Positions 24,865 to 34,348 are shown, counted from the first letter of the stretch. The stretch: 64,000 nt of DNA from Hanstruepera neustonica (GCF_002895005.1 NZ_POWF01000001.1:186001-250000), one strand, 5' to 3'. A program made the numbers and translations. The notes: generated by a model from the sequence alone, not told the origin.

Positions 24865-26091
24865 TTACATCCTATAAATCCATTCTGCGGGATTTACGGT
24901 TTTGGTTTCTTTGAAAATAGAGAAGTTTAAAATGGTTTCGCCACTGGACGGATTTGTAAATACTTGCCCAATGGTTTCTTTGGTAGAAACTTTATCGCCT
25001 TTTTTGACATAAATTTTAGCCATATTGGAATAGGCCGTGATATAGTTACCATGCTGAATTAAAACTGTTGGATTCCCATTTTTTGAGGTAATGATTCGCA
25101 TAACCTCACCATTAAAAATGGCGCGAACATCTGCATTTTTTTCAGTGGCAATACGCACGCCATTACTTTGAATAGTCACATTTTTTACAACTGGATGCGG
25201 TTGTTTTCCATACCGAACCTTGACCACACCTTTTTCAACGGGCCAAAGTAATTTGCCTTTATTGGACACAAAGTCTTTAGCCAATGCTTTGGCTTCGGGT
25301 GTTAATGCAAAACCACTTGAAGCGGTTGTTGCTTTACCCGCTTTTTTGTTTGAAGCTGCAATGGCTTCACGGATAATTTTCTCTATTTCACGATCAATTT
25401 TTTCTGCTTCGCGTTGTTTAGCACGTATTTGTGCTGTGTAGTTACTTAAATTCTTATTTATGGCAGCCATCAATTCACGTTGTTGCCCCAGCTCTTTCTC
25501 CAGCTCCCGCTGTGCCACACGATTCTCCTCAATAAGTTTTTGCTTATCGGCTTTTTGTCGTAATAAATCGGTGTTGATTTCTTGCAATTCAGCTGTTTTA
25601 ATCTTTATCGCTTCGCCTTGTTCTTTTTGGTAATTAGCATACTGATTTAAATACTGAATGCGTTTATAAGCTTGCTTGAAATTGGTGGAAGACAATAAGA
25701 ACATGACCCGACTTTGTTCACTTTTACTCTTATAGGATTTGACAATCATTTTAGCATAATTATCCTTGAGTGTTGCCAATTCATCACGCAATTCTGTTAT
25801 TTTATTTTGATTGTCGTTTATTTCACGTGTTAATAAATTCGCCTGCTGATTAGTAACTAATATTAAATTCTTTCGCACACTTACTCGGTAGTTTAAGTCC
25901 TCTATAAGCGTGGTTTGAGACTTTTTCTTGTTCTTATCTTTAAAAAGCAATTCATTGATCTGCTTGATCTCGTTTCGCAACTCATTGCGCCTTTCTTCCA
26001 GTTCCAACTGCTTTTTGCTTTGTGAAAAACAAAGTGAGGTCATTAGACTAAAAATGACCAAAAAAAGAATATGTGTTTTAGATGTGCGCAT
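24865..26091 (-). CDS. EnvC-like murein hydrolase activator (degenerate M23/LytM)
   Basis: 408 residues: signal peptide (MRTSKTHILFLVIFSLMTSLCFSQ), then a long coiled coil (about 25-245, with repeated E/K/Q heptads), then a LytM/M23 domain (about 280-408). The catalytic ligands are missing: the HxGxD motif reads QSNGVRIA and the HLHFE motif reads ILNFSIF. This is the pattern of EnvC-type activators, which bind and switch on amidases at the division site rather than cut the wall themselves. It starts 3 nt after the DUF4292 gene ends. An amidase partner is not in the window. Confidence 0.9.
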   Translation of the reverse strand: MRTSKTHILFLVIFSLMTSLCFSQSKKQLELEERRNELRNEIKQINELLFKDKNKKKSQTTLIEDLNYRVSVRKNLILVTNQQANLLTREINDNQNKITELRDELATLKDNYAKMIVKSYKSKSEQSRVMFLLSSTNFKQAYKRIQYLNQYANYQKEQGEAIKIKTAELQEINTDLLRQKADKQKLIEENRVAQRELEKELGQQRELMAAINKNLSNYTAQIRAKQREAEKIDREIEKIIREAIAASNKKAGKATTASSGFALTPEAKALAKDFVSNKGKLLWPVEKGVVKVRYGKQPHPVVKNVTIQSNGVRIATEKNADVRAIFNGEVMRIITSKNGNPTVLIQHGNYITAYSNMAKIYVKKGDKVSTKETIGQVFTNPSSGETILNFSIFKETKTVNPAEWIYRM

Positions 26092-26094
26092 AAA

Positions 26095-26871
26095 TTACTT
26101 AAGAATTATTTCATCAAAACCAGAAGGGATTTTAAAGGGATAACGTAAATCTTCATTTAAACTTACCGATTTAAATGCCATTTCTATAATAGTTTCTTGA
26201 TCTCCTTCTAAAGCAATTATTTTCATGTTTTCAGGTAAGCTTTGTTTATTGACTTCTTGATAGTTTAAATAATCTATTTCTAAAAAACGAGATTCTGTAG
26301 CTTGTGACAATTGTTGAGAATCCATTTTGAAATGAGACGGGTTGATGATGTAAAACAATTCGAATAAACTTAATTGATTTTTTGGTTGAAACAAATAGGC
26401 ATCATTATGGATGGACATATCATAAGTAGCCTTGTCCAAGTCAAATATAGCATTCCCAAGCAACAAGTTTTGTAATTTTTTAAAATCTAATTCTGTGCCC
26501 AATATATCACTTAAATAACTGTAGTCTCCATCAAAATAAGTATTGTCCAATTTGTTATAAAAACTAACTTTATTGGGTGTGATTTTAGCTCGAATTAAAT
26601 TTAATGCCGAATTTATCCAAATTACCTCATCTTTCAGCATTCTTAAGGTTACGGTATGTGATTGTGATTTGTTCTCTTGCGTGTAAACCACTTTTACTTT
26701 GGACTGAAGTGTCTTAAAATTAGCCGATTTTTTAGCATTGGCCTTAATAACTTCTTTTGATGATAATCCGAGGTTTTTTTCACCACTAGTCAATCCTTTA
26801 GAAGACTTGCATCCTACTAAAACAATAAAAAAGGCTAAAAAAACAGCAGCAATATTAATACGCATGTTCAT
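26095..26871 (-). CDS. DUF4292 family lipoprotein
   Basis: 258 residues with a lipoprotein signal (MNMRINIAAVFLAFFIVLVGC); the ATG two codons in (MRIN) is an alternative. The mature part has the DUF4292 look: FKTLQSKVKVVYTQENKSQ, LRMLKDEVIWINSAL, then a LolA/LppX-like run of amphipathic strands (YFDGDYSYLSDILG, KDEIIL end). The family is common in Bacteroidota and is suspected of outer-membrane lipid or lipoprotein handling because of its LolA-like fold; function is not established. It overlaps the TPR gene stop by one base and precedes the EnvC-like gene by 3 nt. Confidence 0.88.
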   Translation of the reverse strand: MNMRINIAAVFLAFFIVLVGCKSSKGLTSGEKNLGLSSKEVIKANAKKSANFKTLQSKVKVVYTQENKSQSHTVTLRMLKDEVIWINSALNLIRAKITPNKVSFYNKLDNTYFDGDYSYLSDILGTELDFKKLQNLLLGNAIFDLDKATYDMSIHNDAYLFQPKNQLSLFELFYIINPSHFKMDSQQLSQATESRFLEIDYLNYQEVNKQSLPENMKIIALEGDQETIIEMAFKSVSLNEDLRYPFKIPSGFDEIILK

Positions 26872-28232
26872 TAATTTGAGGATTCTAATTGTTTTGCTTT
26901 ATCACTAAACGTTTTTGCTTTAACAGTATTGTTAAGTTGCGTATATGCTATACTGATTTGTTGGTAAAAGTCCGCTTCCATTTCTGGGTCTTCGATAATA
27001 TAATCTAATCCTGTTTCTAAAGCTTCCAAAGCTTCTTTTGGTTTTTTTAATTCATTTAATGCAACACCATGAATCAAATAGAACAATGGCTGCGACGGGA
27101 ATTTTTCCAATGTTTCACGGCTCATGGATTCTGCTTCTGTATAGTTCTTCAAATCTAAATGAAGTAGCAGCACATTTCGTAAAATACCAAAGTTATCACC
27201 ATCCAATTTAAGGGCTTTTTGATAATAATTAAGGGCTTTATCCTTTTCTTCTTTTTTGAGGAAATATTGTGCTAATTCCAAATAGGATGTTCCATTATTG
27301 TCATCTGTTATAATGGTAGTCGTTTCTACAAGATCATCTTCGTATTCGGGGTTTTCTGAAACAAATTTTACAAAATCAGCCAATACCATCATTTTTGCAT
27401 CCGGTCTGATTCGTGTACTCTTAAGTACTATCTTCATAGATTCAATGGCTTTTTCTGCATCCTGATCATCTAAATAAAACTTATAAAGTGCTAAATGAAC
27501 TAATTGGGAGTTTGGCTTTATTTCCAATAATTTTTTGGCAGTTTCAAAGGCCTTTTCCTTTTCATTGTTTTCGCTGTACCTATAAATTAGAGCCAAATAG
27601 TTTGATTCTTCATCGGGATTATCCTCTACTCGATCCTCCAGATTTTCAATTTGTTCTTTTTTTCTACCGGTAGCTTCATAAATTTGGTTTCTTATAATAT
27701 CCCTTGTCATTGAAAGGCCTAATTCTGCATCCATTTCATCTAAAACCTCTAACGCTTCATCATACTTTTTTGTTTTCACATACAAGGTCGCCAAGTCTTC
27801 TTTGTAGTCCGGATGGTACTTAACTAGTTGTTTTACCGTTTTTATGGCATTATCATAATCATCTTGTTGGGCATATACATCGTACAACTCATCCAGATAC
27901 CATTCATTGTCTGGCTCTATTTTAACTGCCTTCTTCAGGGCGTCTTCAGCTTCGCCAAAATTTTTGAGTTTGTTATAATTTTTACCCAATTCATAATAGA
28001 AAACCGACTGTGAATCGTCTATCTCAATACACTTTAACAAGGCTGTTACAGCTCGGTCATAATTTTCAATACCTTTTTGTTTCAATGCTTCAAAAAAATA
28101 CTCCTGCTCTCGGTCTTCTACTTCACCTAGGTCATCATCAGGTGTTTTGTTGTAATCTATTTGGGCAAAGTGGATTTGTGGGACCAATAAAAGTCCTATA
28201 AAAAAGATAAAAATGTAGGTTTTACGTTTCAT
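26871..28232 (-). CDS. Periplasmic tetratricopeptide-repeat protein
   Basis: 453 residues. A signal peptide (MKRKTYIFIFFIGLLLVPQIHFAQ) is followed by at least nine TPR units (for example YYELGKNYNKLKNFGEAEDA and YLELAQYFLKKEEKDKALNY). It should be a scaffold for protein-protein contact in the periplasm. The position between a nucleotidyltransferase and the DUF4292/EnvC genes is a gene order I recognise from other flavobacteria, so it is probably part of the envelope-assembly function of the operon. No enzyme motif is present. Confidence 0.88.
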   Translation of the reverse strand: MKRKTYIFIFFIGLLLVPQIHFAQIDYNKTPDDDLGEVEDREQEYFFEALKQKGIENYDRAVTALLKCIEIDDSQSVFYYELGKNYNKLKNFGEAEDALKKAVKIEPDNEWYLDELYDVYAQQDDYDNAIKTVKQLVKYHPDYKEDLATLYVKTKKYDEALEVLDEMDAELGLSMTRDIIRNQIYEATGRKKEQIENLEDRVEDNPDEESNYLALIYRYSENNEKEKAFETAKKLLEIKPNSQLVHLALYKFYLDDQDAEKAIESMKIVLKSTRIRPDAKMMVLADFVKFVSENPEYEDDLVETTTIITDDNNGTSYLELAQYFLKKEEKDKALNYYQKALKLDGDNFGILRNVLLLHLDLKNYTEAESMSRETLEKFPSQPLFYLIHGVALNELKKPKEALEALETGLDYIIEDPEMEADFYQQISIAYTQLNNTVKAKTFSDKAKQLESSN

Positions 28233-28274
28233 ATATGAGGTTATTCTTCATAATCAAGAACAACAATTCAAAAT

Positions 28275-29291
28275 TTATTCCAAAACAGAATAATCACCAA
28301 TACTAACTTTCGAAAAGTTACCATCAAATTGTACGTGATTTCCAATCATGGCTTCGTCTAAATTAGCATTTTTAATTGTTGTGTGGCTTTGAATTAAGCT
28401 ATTTTTAACGGTTGAAGACTCAACAATTGTGTCATCACCTATTGATACATATGGCCCAACGGTTGAATCCTTTAAAACAACATTCTTGCCAATATAGCAA
28501 GGCTGTACAATTTTAGAATTTTCAATTCTTAAGCTAGCATCTATTAACGCTTCACTATCCTCTTGAAGAAATCCAAGCATTCTGGCATTGGTCTCAATAG
28601 TAACTGCTTTGTTTCCGCAATCCATCCATTCATCTACTTGACCTGTTTTAAAAATCTTCCCTTTTGCCATCATGCCTTTAATACCGTCATTGATTTGATA
28701 TTCGCCACCATTGACAATATTGTTGTCTAAAACATGTTGTAATTCATTCTTTAAAACGCCAACATCCTTAAAGTAGTATATCCCTATAACTGCCAAATCA
28801 CTGACGAAGAATTTTGGTTTTTCGACCAATTCGGTTATTTCATTTTTATCATTTAGATTAACAACACCGTAAGCTTCTGGCTTATCAACTTGTTTAACCC
28901 AAATTACGGCATCGGCATCTTCATCAAGATTAAAATCCGCTCTTATCAACGTATCGGCATACGCAATAACTGCAGGGCCTGACAACGACTCTTTAGCGCA
29001 CATAATGGCATGACCTGTACCTAAAGGTTGATCTTGTCTATAAATTGTAGGCTTTGCGCCAAGTGAATTGGCCAAATTGTTGAGACTTTCCACAACATCA
29101 TCGCCAAAAAAAGCGGGATCCCCTAAAACAAAGGCAATCTCTTCAATGGGTTGATTAATAACTTTAGCTATGTCTTTTACCAATCTGTGAACAATTGGTT
29201 CACCTGCAACAGGAATTAACGGTTTTGGAACGGTTAAACTATGAGGTCTTAATCTAGATCCTCGTCCTGCCATGGGTACTATAATTTTCAT
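28275..29291 (-). CDS. Sugar-1-phosphate nucleotidyltransferase with left-handed beta-helix tail
   Basis: 338 residues from the ATG at 29291; the in-frame extension to 29399 overlaps dut and lacks the family start. The N-terminal domain begins KIIVPMAGRGSRLRPHS and has LTVPKPLIPVAGEPIV, the nucleotide-binding signature of the glucose-1-phosphate thymidylyl/uridylyl and mannose-1-phosphate guanylyltransferase families. LGTGHAIMCAK and a metal-binding DTL in AYADTLI follow. The C-terminal third is a hexapeptide beta-helix (CYIGKNVVLKDSTVGPYVSIG). It would activate a sugar for envelope polysaccharide synthesis; the exact sugar and nucleotide are not readable. It begins 13 nt after dut. Confidence 0.9.
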   Translation of the reverse strand: MKIIVPMAGRGSRLRPHSLTVPKPLIPVAGEPIVHRLVKDIAKVINQPIEEIAFVLGDPAFFGDDVVESLNNLANSLGAKPTIYRQDQPLGTGHAIMCAKESLSGPAVIAYADTLIRADFNLDEDADAVIWVKQVDKPEAYGVVNLNDKNEITELVEKPKFFVSDLAVIGIYYFKDVGVLKNELQHVLDNNIVNGGEYQINDGIKGMMAKGKIFKTGQVDEWMDCGNKAVTIETNARMLGFLQEDSEALIDASLRIENSKIVQPCYIGKNVVLKDSTVGPYVSIGDDTIVESSTVKNSLIQSHTTIKNANLDEAMIGNHVQFDGNFSKVSIGDYSVLE

Positions 29292-29304
29292 AATTTTGTT
29301 TATT

Positions 29305-29739
29305 TTATTTTGTTCCTGTACTACCAAAACCGCCTTCTCCTCGCGCTGTTTCGGATAAATTCTCAACTTCTTGCCATTCTGCTCGTTCGTGTTTGGCAAT
29401 TACCAATTGGGCAATGCGCTCACCATTATTTATGACAAAATCTTCATTAGATAAATTAACCAGTATAACACCTACTTCACCTCTATAATCAGCATCTATA
29501 GTGCCTAGTGCATTTAAAACTGTGATTCCCTTTTTTGCCGCCAATCCGCTACGCGGTCTAACTTGTGCCTCAATACCAACTGGTAATTCTATAAACAGAC
29601 CTGTGCCAACAATGCTTCTCTCTAATGGTTTCAGGATTCTGGGTTCTGAAAGGTTGGCGCGCAAATCCATTCCTGCAGATGCTATAGTCTCATAATGCGG
29701 TAACTCGTGATTAGATTTATTAATGATTTTAATTTTCAT
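29305..29739 (-). CDS. dut: dUTP diphosphatase
   Basis: 144 residues, trimeric dUTPase type. It cleaves dUTP to dUMP and pyrophosphate. All five motifs are readable, including AGMDLRA (I), RPRSGLAAK (II), [11 protein letters not shown] (III), RIAQLVI (IV) and the C-terminal [10 protein letters not shown] (V). Its ATG lies 11 nt inside the DUF6090 gene, so translation is coupled. Confidence 0.97.
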   Translation of the reverse strand: MKIKIINKSNHELPHYETIASAGMDLRANLSEPRILKPLERSIVGTGLFIELPVGIEAQVRPRSGLAAKKGITVLNALGTIDADYRGEVGVILVNLSNEDFVINNGERIAQLVIAKHERAEWQEVENLSETARGEGGFGSTGTK

Positions 29740-30487
29740 GGTTTTCTATTTCTGATTGTAATAAATTGATAATTGACCCCATTTCTTCTTGTAAAGCTGG
29801 ACCTTCTGTAAAGATATCTCTCATATAGCTGTAAATATATACCACTAAATTTTCATATTTATCTGACTCAATTAATTGAATCATTTCCTGCTTGTATTCC
29901 ATTTGTTCAATTTTGGAACTTTTGTCAATATTATGAGCAATTGAAAAATTGATTTTTGAATTATCGATTTGAAAAGGATAAAGATTTCTTTGAGTAAACG
30001 ACATAACATTTGTTTCTTCTTCCCTATAATCATTTAATAAATCTTGAAATCTGGCAATTTTAAGTTTTAATGAATCATTGGAAATCAGTTCAATTTTCCC
30101 CGAATTAATAACCGAATTATAAATGCCTTGAAACGGATTAAAGGTGTAATTAGTGCCAATGCTACGATTCAGGCTTCTTAAGCTGTCCAAAGATAATTCT
30201 CTTAGATTAGAAGCCAACATGGTTTCAATTCCCTTTTTTCGGTTTAAATGAAATTTATAGGCTCTATCAAAATTATTAAGGTTTTCATTAAACTCTTTAA
30301 GAAGGCTTTTAAGTACTTTTAATTCCTCTTTTTTCAATTCACGGTTGTTGTTCCAGTTACTCACTTGAAGTGCCAACAGAATACCAATCATCACTAAAAT
30401 AATCTCGCCAACAGCATACTTTAAATAACGACCTGTCTGGTTCTCATTGATAAGTTCTTTGCGTATTTTATTGAAGAATTTAATCAC
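29729..30487 (-). CDS. DUF6090 family membrane protein
   Basis: 252 residues, start GTG at 30487 because an in-frame stop lies three codons upstream and the first residues ([19 protein letters not shown]) match the family. One membrane helix (about 25-45, [22 protein letters not shown]) is followed by an extracytoplasmic, mostly helical domain. The family is abundant in marine flavobacteria, often in multiple copies, with no known function. It sits between the flippase (9 nt) and dut (11-nt overlap). Its presence in a housekeeping operon looks like a later insertion, since the flanking genes are a familiar pair. Confidence 0.85.
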   Translation of the reverse strand: MIKFFNKIRKELINENQTGRYLKYAVGEIILVMIGILLALQVSNWNNNRELKKEELKVLKSLLKEFNENLNNFDRAYKFHLNRKKGIETMLASNLRELSLDSLRSLNRSIGTNYTFNPFQGIYNSVINSGKIELISNDSLKLKIARFQDLLNDYREEETNVMSFTQRNLYPFQIDNSKINFSIAHNIDKSSKIEQMEYKQEMIQLIESDKYENLVVYIYSYMRDIFTEGPALQEEMGSIINLLQSEIENHEN

Positions 30488-30496
30488 GTGTTTCTA

Positions 30497-31957
30497 TTAT
30501 CTAGTTAAGAGTTGTTTGATTTGATTCTTTTCAGAAAAACCTACAATAATCAAAAATACAATTAAGAGTGAAATGCCCACAGTGTAATTGTATCTAAATT
30601 GATAAAAACTAACAAATGAAAACACCGTGGAAACTAAAAGGTATAGGCTTATTTTCTTGAGATTATATGGAATAGGATAATATTTTTTTCCGAAATAATA
30701 AGATAAAAGCATCATGCTTGCATAAGCTGACAAGGTTGCAATTGCAGAAGCTTTGAAACTCAAAGTTTTTATAAAAAGTATGTTTATTGCTAAAGTTATA
30801 AGTGCTCCAACTACAGAAATATAAGCTCCGAATTTTGTTCTATCAGTGATTTTATACCATACTGATAAATTGTGATATATCCCTAAACAGAAGTTGGCTA
30901 ACAGAATTATTGGGACTACCCACATGGCTTCCCAATAGGCTTCACTTCTAACAATAAAAGGTTTAATTAAATCGGCAAAAACAACTACGCTCAAGAAAAT
31001 GACAGAACCTGCAGCCACAAAAAACTCTAAAATTCGAGCATAGTTTTTTTGAGGGTTTTCTGAATTGGCATGGCTGAAAAAAAATGGTTCTATACCCAGT
31101 CGATAAGCTGTAGCAAAAAGTGTCATAAACAACGCTAATTTGTAACAGGCTGAATACATCCCGATGTGGGTATCCGCAATATTATTTGGCAACAGTTCTT
31201 TTAATAAAATACGATCAAATGTTTCATTTATTGAAAAAGCTACGCCTGCAATAAGTACTGGGTAAGCATAACGCATCATACTTTTCCAAAGCTTGCTGTC
31301 AAAGGTAAATTTGACCTTAACATAAAAAGAAGCCATTAATAGCAACGTTAATGCGCTGGCTATTAAGTTTGCAATGAAAATGTAACTTATTTCAAAATTT
31401 GGCTTGTAAATATTTCCGAAAATATTGCTTTCGCTAGCTAAATCTTGTAATGCCAATAAAAAGAACAGATTGAGTCCAAGATTTACAGCTACATTAAGAA
31501 TTTTAATGACCGCATAACGCATGGGTTGTTGCGTGGCTCGCAACCAAGCAAATGGAATAATAACCAAGGCATCCAACAAAAGAATCCAAATAACAAGTTT
31601 GATATATTTCACATGAATATCAATAAAATTAGCTATCTGATTTTGAAACATCATAGCCACTATAAAGAAGCCTAAAGAGGAAATTATCAATGATACGGTA
31701 GACGTTCCAACAACCCTTTCCTTGTCTTGCTCTTTATTATAATAACGGAAAAAAGCTGTTTCCATTCCATAGGCTAAAATAACGTTGAATAAAACAAACC
31801 ATGAAAAAATGACGTTTACTTGACCATATTCTGCTACAGATGATAGCACTCCTTGAGTGGTGTATAAAGGCACCAACAAAAAGCTCAACATTCTTGGTAG
31901 TACAGTTGCCAAACCGTAAATAAATGTTTGCTTAAAAAGTCTTTTTAATGCGGCCAA
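30497..31957 (-). CDS. Polysaccharide flippase (Wzx-like, MOP superfamily)
   Basis: 486 residues with about 12-14 membrane helices along its whole length. The first residues (MAALKRLFKQTFIYGLATV) match lipopolysaccharide-type exporters of Bacteroidota; the start codon is TTG at 31957, with no in-frame ATG upstream before a stop. It is expected to flip lipid-linked oligosaccharide across the inner membrane. It is the most upstream gene of the dut operon unless the 32017-32526 lipoprotein (59-nt gap) is included. The polysaccharide locus at 51.5-64 kb has no flippase of its own in this window, so this one could serve it. Confidence 0.88.
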   Translation of the reverse strand: MAALKRLFKQTFIYGLATVLPRMLSFLLVPLYTTQGVLSSVAEYGQVNVIFSWFVLFNVILAYGMETAFFRYYNKEQDKERVVGTSTVSLIISSLGFFIVAMMFQNQIANFIDIHVKYIKLVIWILLLDALVIIPFAWLRATQQPMRYAVIKILNVAVNLGLNLFFLLALQDLASESNIFGNIYKPNFEISYIFIANLIASALTLLLMASFYVKVKFTFDSKLWKSMMRYAYPVLIAGVAFSINETFDRILLKELLPNNIADTHIGMYSACYKLALFMTLFATAYRLGIEPFFFSHANSENPQKNYARILEFFVAAGSVIFLSVVVFADLIKPFIVRSEAYWEAMWVVPIILLANFCLGIYHNLSVWYKITDRTKFGAYISVVGALITLAINILFIKTLSFKASAIATLSAYASMMLLSYYFGKKYYPIPYNLKKISLYLLVSTVFSFVSFYQFRYNYTVGISLLIVFLIIVGFSEKNQIKQLLTR

Positions 31958-32016
31958 AAGCTATTGTTTATTCTGCTAAAAGTACGTTTTTAGTTAACGT
32001 AAACCAAAGAGATTGG

Positions 32017-32526
32017 TTATTCTTCATTAGGTGGAACTCGAGGATAGTATTCTGCTTGTTTTTCAATCAGATTTTTAACCTTGAAATACTTGACCTCATT
32101 TTTTTCAATATAACTCAAAACACATTCCGTTAACTCCAGTTTATAGGGAAATATATTTCCGTATTCATCAAGTTTGTTACCACTCATATTGAGGTCGGGC
32201 TTTCTATTCAATGCTGTTTCAAATGATGCTATATAACCCATTTTTCCTTGTTCCAGTTTAGCCTTTAATCCTCTAAAAAAAGCACTGTCAAAAACTACAT
32301 GCTTTTTGTTTTCCTTTACTGGCAAATACAAGTGATATCCTGATCCACCTCCTTGAACACCAGCTACCCATTTTTGAAAGAAGACATCGCCCAAAACAAA
32401 GGACGGTTTGTCTTCTAATTTGACTATTCCTTGTTGCGCTTTAGCTTTAGAACTCGAACATTGAGTGATGGTAATTGTCGCAAAAACTAAACTGAACGAA
32501 TAGAGTATGACGTACTTGATTTTCAT
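32017..32526 (-). CDS. Small lipoprotein of unknown function
   Basis: 169 residues. The lipoprotein signal ends in ITITQCSSS. The mature domain has conserved-looking stretches FVLGDVFFQKWVAGVQGGGSG, VVFDSAFFRGLKAKLE and a C-terminal LTECVLSYIEKNEVKYFKV. It looks like a family I have seen in Flavobacteriaceae but cannot name. The 59-nt gap to the flippase start would allow co-transcription with the operon at 24132-31957. Confidence 0.75.
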   Translation of the reverse strand: MKIKYVILYSFSLVFATITITQCSSSKAKAQQGIVKLEDKPSFVLGDVFFQKWVAGVQGGGSGYHLYLPVKENKKHVVFDSAFFRGLKAKLEQGKMGYIASFETALNRKPDLNMSGNKLDEYGNIFPYKLELTECVLSYIEKNEVKYFKVKNLIEKQAEYYPRVPPNEE

Positions 32527-32585
32527 GGTGTTACATAATAGAATTATAAATATACAATTTCAAAATTAATGTTAGAAAAATCTAA

Positions 32586-32618
32586 TTTGTTATAAAGTCA
32601 GATAAAGTAATATATTTG
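32586..32618 (+). promoter_or_regulatory. Promoter of the sulfotransferase gene (Bacteroidota type)
   Basis: TTTG at 32586-32589, a 21-nt spacer, and a perfect -7 box TATATTTG at 32611-32618. The ATG at 32691 is 72 nt downstream, so a leader of about 65 nt is expected. Confidence 0.5.
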
Positions 32619-32690
32619 TTAAGATTCATTATTGAATAGATCAAAGCCTGAATTTACCGTTTCCTGTTTTATTCACCCGAAATTTTATAA

Positions 32691-33398
32691 ATGATTTCTC
32701 ATAAACATAAATGTATTTTTATTCATATTGCAAAATGTGCAGGATCAACTGTTGAAAATGCTTTTGGTGTTGATATTGCCGATCAAAGCCAAAACAATCA
32801 TAAGAATTTTTTTGGTTGGGATGACAAAAACAAACTTTACTTGCAACATGCTACTCCACAAGAACTATTATCTTATGGCTTAATTGATGAAAATACATGG
32901 AATAACTACTATAAATTTGTTATTGTTCGTAATTCTTGGGATAAATCTATTTCTGACTATTTCTGGATGTTAAGAAAAGAGTTTTTAAAAGGAAGCTTTA
33001 TTAAATATTTAAATCGATCAGGGAAATTCAAAAAAAAACTAACCGACAATTCCAACAGTGAGTATCGTGGAGATCACTTAACTAAACAAATTGATTACTT
33101 TAAATTAAATGGCAAATTTATTAAATACGATAAAGTTCTGTTTTTTGATCAATTAAAAACAGGGTTACCCGAAGTTGCTAAAGATTTAAGTTTGCCTATA
33201 GATTTTTTTGACAAAAAAATAAACGCTAATCCTGAAAAAAAACACTACTCAAAATATTATTCTTACAGAATGATAAAGAAAGTAAAGAAAATTTACGGGC
33301 AAGATATCAAGTTTTTTGGATTTAAATTTGATGATAAAAGAAGCTTCAAAGAAAAAGTTCTCCTCTTTTTAAAACTAAAAAACCCCACAAACATGTGA
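32691..33398 (+). CDS. Sulfotransferase family 2 protein
   Basis: 235 residues. The PAPS 5'-phosphosulfate-binding loop HIAKCAGST (residues 12-20) and the 3'-phosphate-binding segment FVIVRNSWDKSISDYF (about 82-97) are both readable. The enzyme would transfer sulfate from PAPS to a carbohydrate, as for sulfated polysaccharides. It is a single-gene unit inserted between an operon end and the ATP synthase genes, with its own promoter and terminator, and is a likely accessory gene. No sulfate-activation genes (cysD, cysN, cysC) are in the window. Acceptor unknown. Confidence 0.85.
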   Translation: MISHKHKCIFIHIAKCAGSTVENAFGVDIADQSQNNHKNFFGWDDKNKLYLQHATPQELLSYGLIDENTWNNYYKFVIVRNSWDKSISDYFWMLRKEFLKGSFIKYLNRSGKFKKKLTDNSNSEYRGDHLTKQIDYFKLNGKFIKYDKVLFFDQLKTGLPEVAKDLSLPIDFFDKKINANPEKKHYSKYYSYRMIKKVKKIYGQDIKFFGFKFDDKRSFKEKVLLFLKLKNPTNM

Positions 33399-33406
33399 GG
33401 TTTTTT
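33377..33406. terminator. Bidirectional terminator between the sulfotransferase gene and atpG
   Basis: A6, stem CCCCAC / GTGAGG with one C-A mismatch, 6-nt loop, and T6. It overlaps the sulfotransferase stop codon and can also end the atp transcript from the other side. Confidence 0.75.
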
Positions 33407-33426
33407 AAAGTCTTTTGTTTTATGCC

Positions 33427-34287
33427 CTAATTGTTCAAGGCTTCGGCACCACCAACGATTTCAAGAATTTCATTAGTAATGGCTGCCTGACGTGCTTTGT
33501 TATAAGTTAATTTCAATTGATCTCTCAATTCTGTTGCATTATCGGTTGCTTTGTGCATAGCTGTCATACGTGCACCGTGCTCACTGGCAAATGAATCTCT
33601 GATAGCTTTAAATAATTGTGTCTTTAAAGATTTAGGAATTAATTGCTCCACAATCTCCAATTTTGAAGGTTCAAAGATGTAATCTAAATTAACATTAGCA
33701 TCGCTTTCAATTGGCACAATTGGTAAAAATTGTTCAGTGATAACTTCTTGAGTGGCTGCATTTTTGAACTTGTTGTAAACCACTTCAATTTTATCAAACT
33801 CTCCTGCAACAAATTTATCCATCAACATTTCAGCAATTTCGGCAACATTATCAAAACTCAAATCATCAAAAACAGCACTATTGTTAGAGATAACCTTGTT
33901 AGTCTTTTTAAATGCATCATTGGCTTTTTTACCAATAGTTACATAAGAAACCTCTTGGTTGGCATACTTGTTTGATGACAACCTACTAACTTCTTTAATA
34001 ATATTGGAGTTAAAAGCACCTGCCAAACCTCTATTTGACGTAATCGCAACAATTAAAACCTTGTTGACCTCACGTTGTTCAGAAAATTTGCTTCCAGAGT
34101 CTGCATCTAAAGTAGCACTCAAACTTTGTAAAAGCTCGGTTAACTTATCTGCATAAGGACGCATGGCAGTGATAGCATCTTGTGCCTTTTTCAATTTAGC
34201 AGCTGATACCATTTTCATGGCACTGGTAATCTGCATGGTTGAAGACACCGATGATATTCTGTTACGTATTTCTTTTAAATTTGCCAT
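33427..34287 (-). CDS. atpG: ATP synthase F1 gamma subunit
   Basis: 286 residues, the central rotor shaft. The N-terminal coiled coil (MANLKEIRNRISSVSSTMQI) and the C-terminal helix (NKARQAAITNEILEIVGGAEAL) are typical. It is the last gene of the atp operon, 61 nt after atpA across a repeat-like spacer. The terminator at 33377-33406 follows. Confidence 0.97.
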   Translation of the reverse strand: MANLKEIRNRISSVSSTMQITSAMKMVSAAKLKKAQDAITAMRPYADKLTELLQSLSATLDADSGSKFSEQREVNKVLIVAITSNRGLAGAFNSNIIKEVSRLSSNKYANQEVSYVTIGKKANDAFKKTNKVISNNSAVFDDLSFDNVAEIAEMLMDKFVAGEFDKIEVVYNKFKNAATQEVITEQFLPIVPIESDANVNLDYIFEPSKLEIVEQLIPKSLKTQLFKAIRDSFASEHGARMTAMHKATDNATELRDQLKLTYNKARQAAITNEILEIVGGAEALNN

Positions 34288-34290
34288 ATT

Positions 34291-34347
34291 TAGTCTTTAG
34301 TTATTAGTGGTTAGTCTATAGTCTTGTTGACTAACGACTAAAGTCTA
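34291..34347. repeat. Imperfect inverted repeat in the atpA-atpG spacer
   Basis: Left arm about 34291-34316 (inner TTAGTC, outer CTTTAGT) and right arm 34329-34347 (GACTAAC, ACTAAAG) pair with internal bulges. The spacer is built from variants of TTAGT/TTAGTC. It is one of two repeat-like spacers that flank atpA. Confidence 0.5.
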
Positions 34348-34348
34348 G

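Noticed and set aside
28275-29399. Longer start for the nucleotidyltransferase at 29399
   Set aside because: The extra 36 residues lie in the dut gene in another frame and do not resemble the family; the ATG at 29291 fits.
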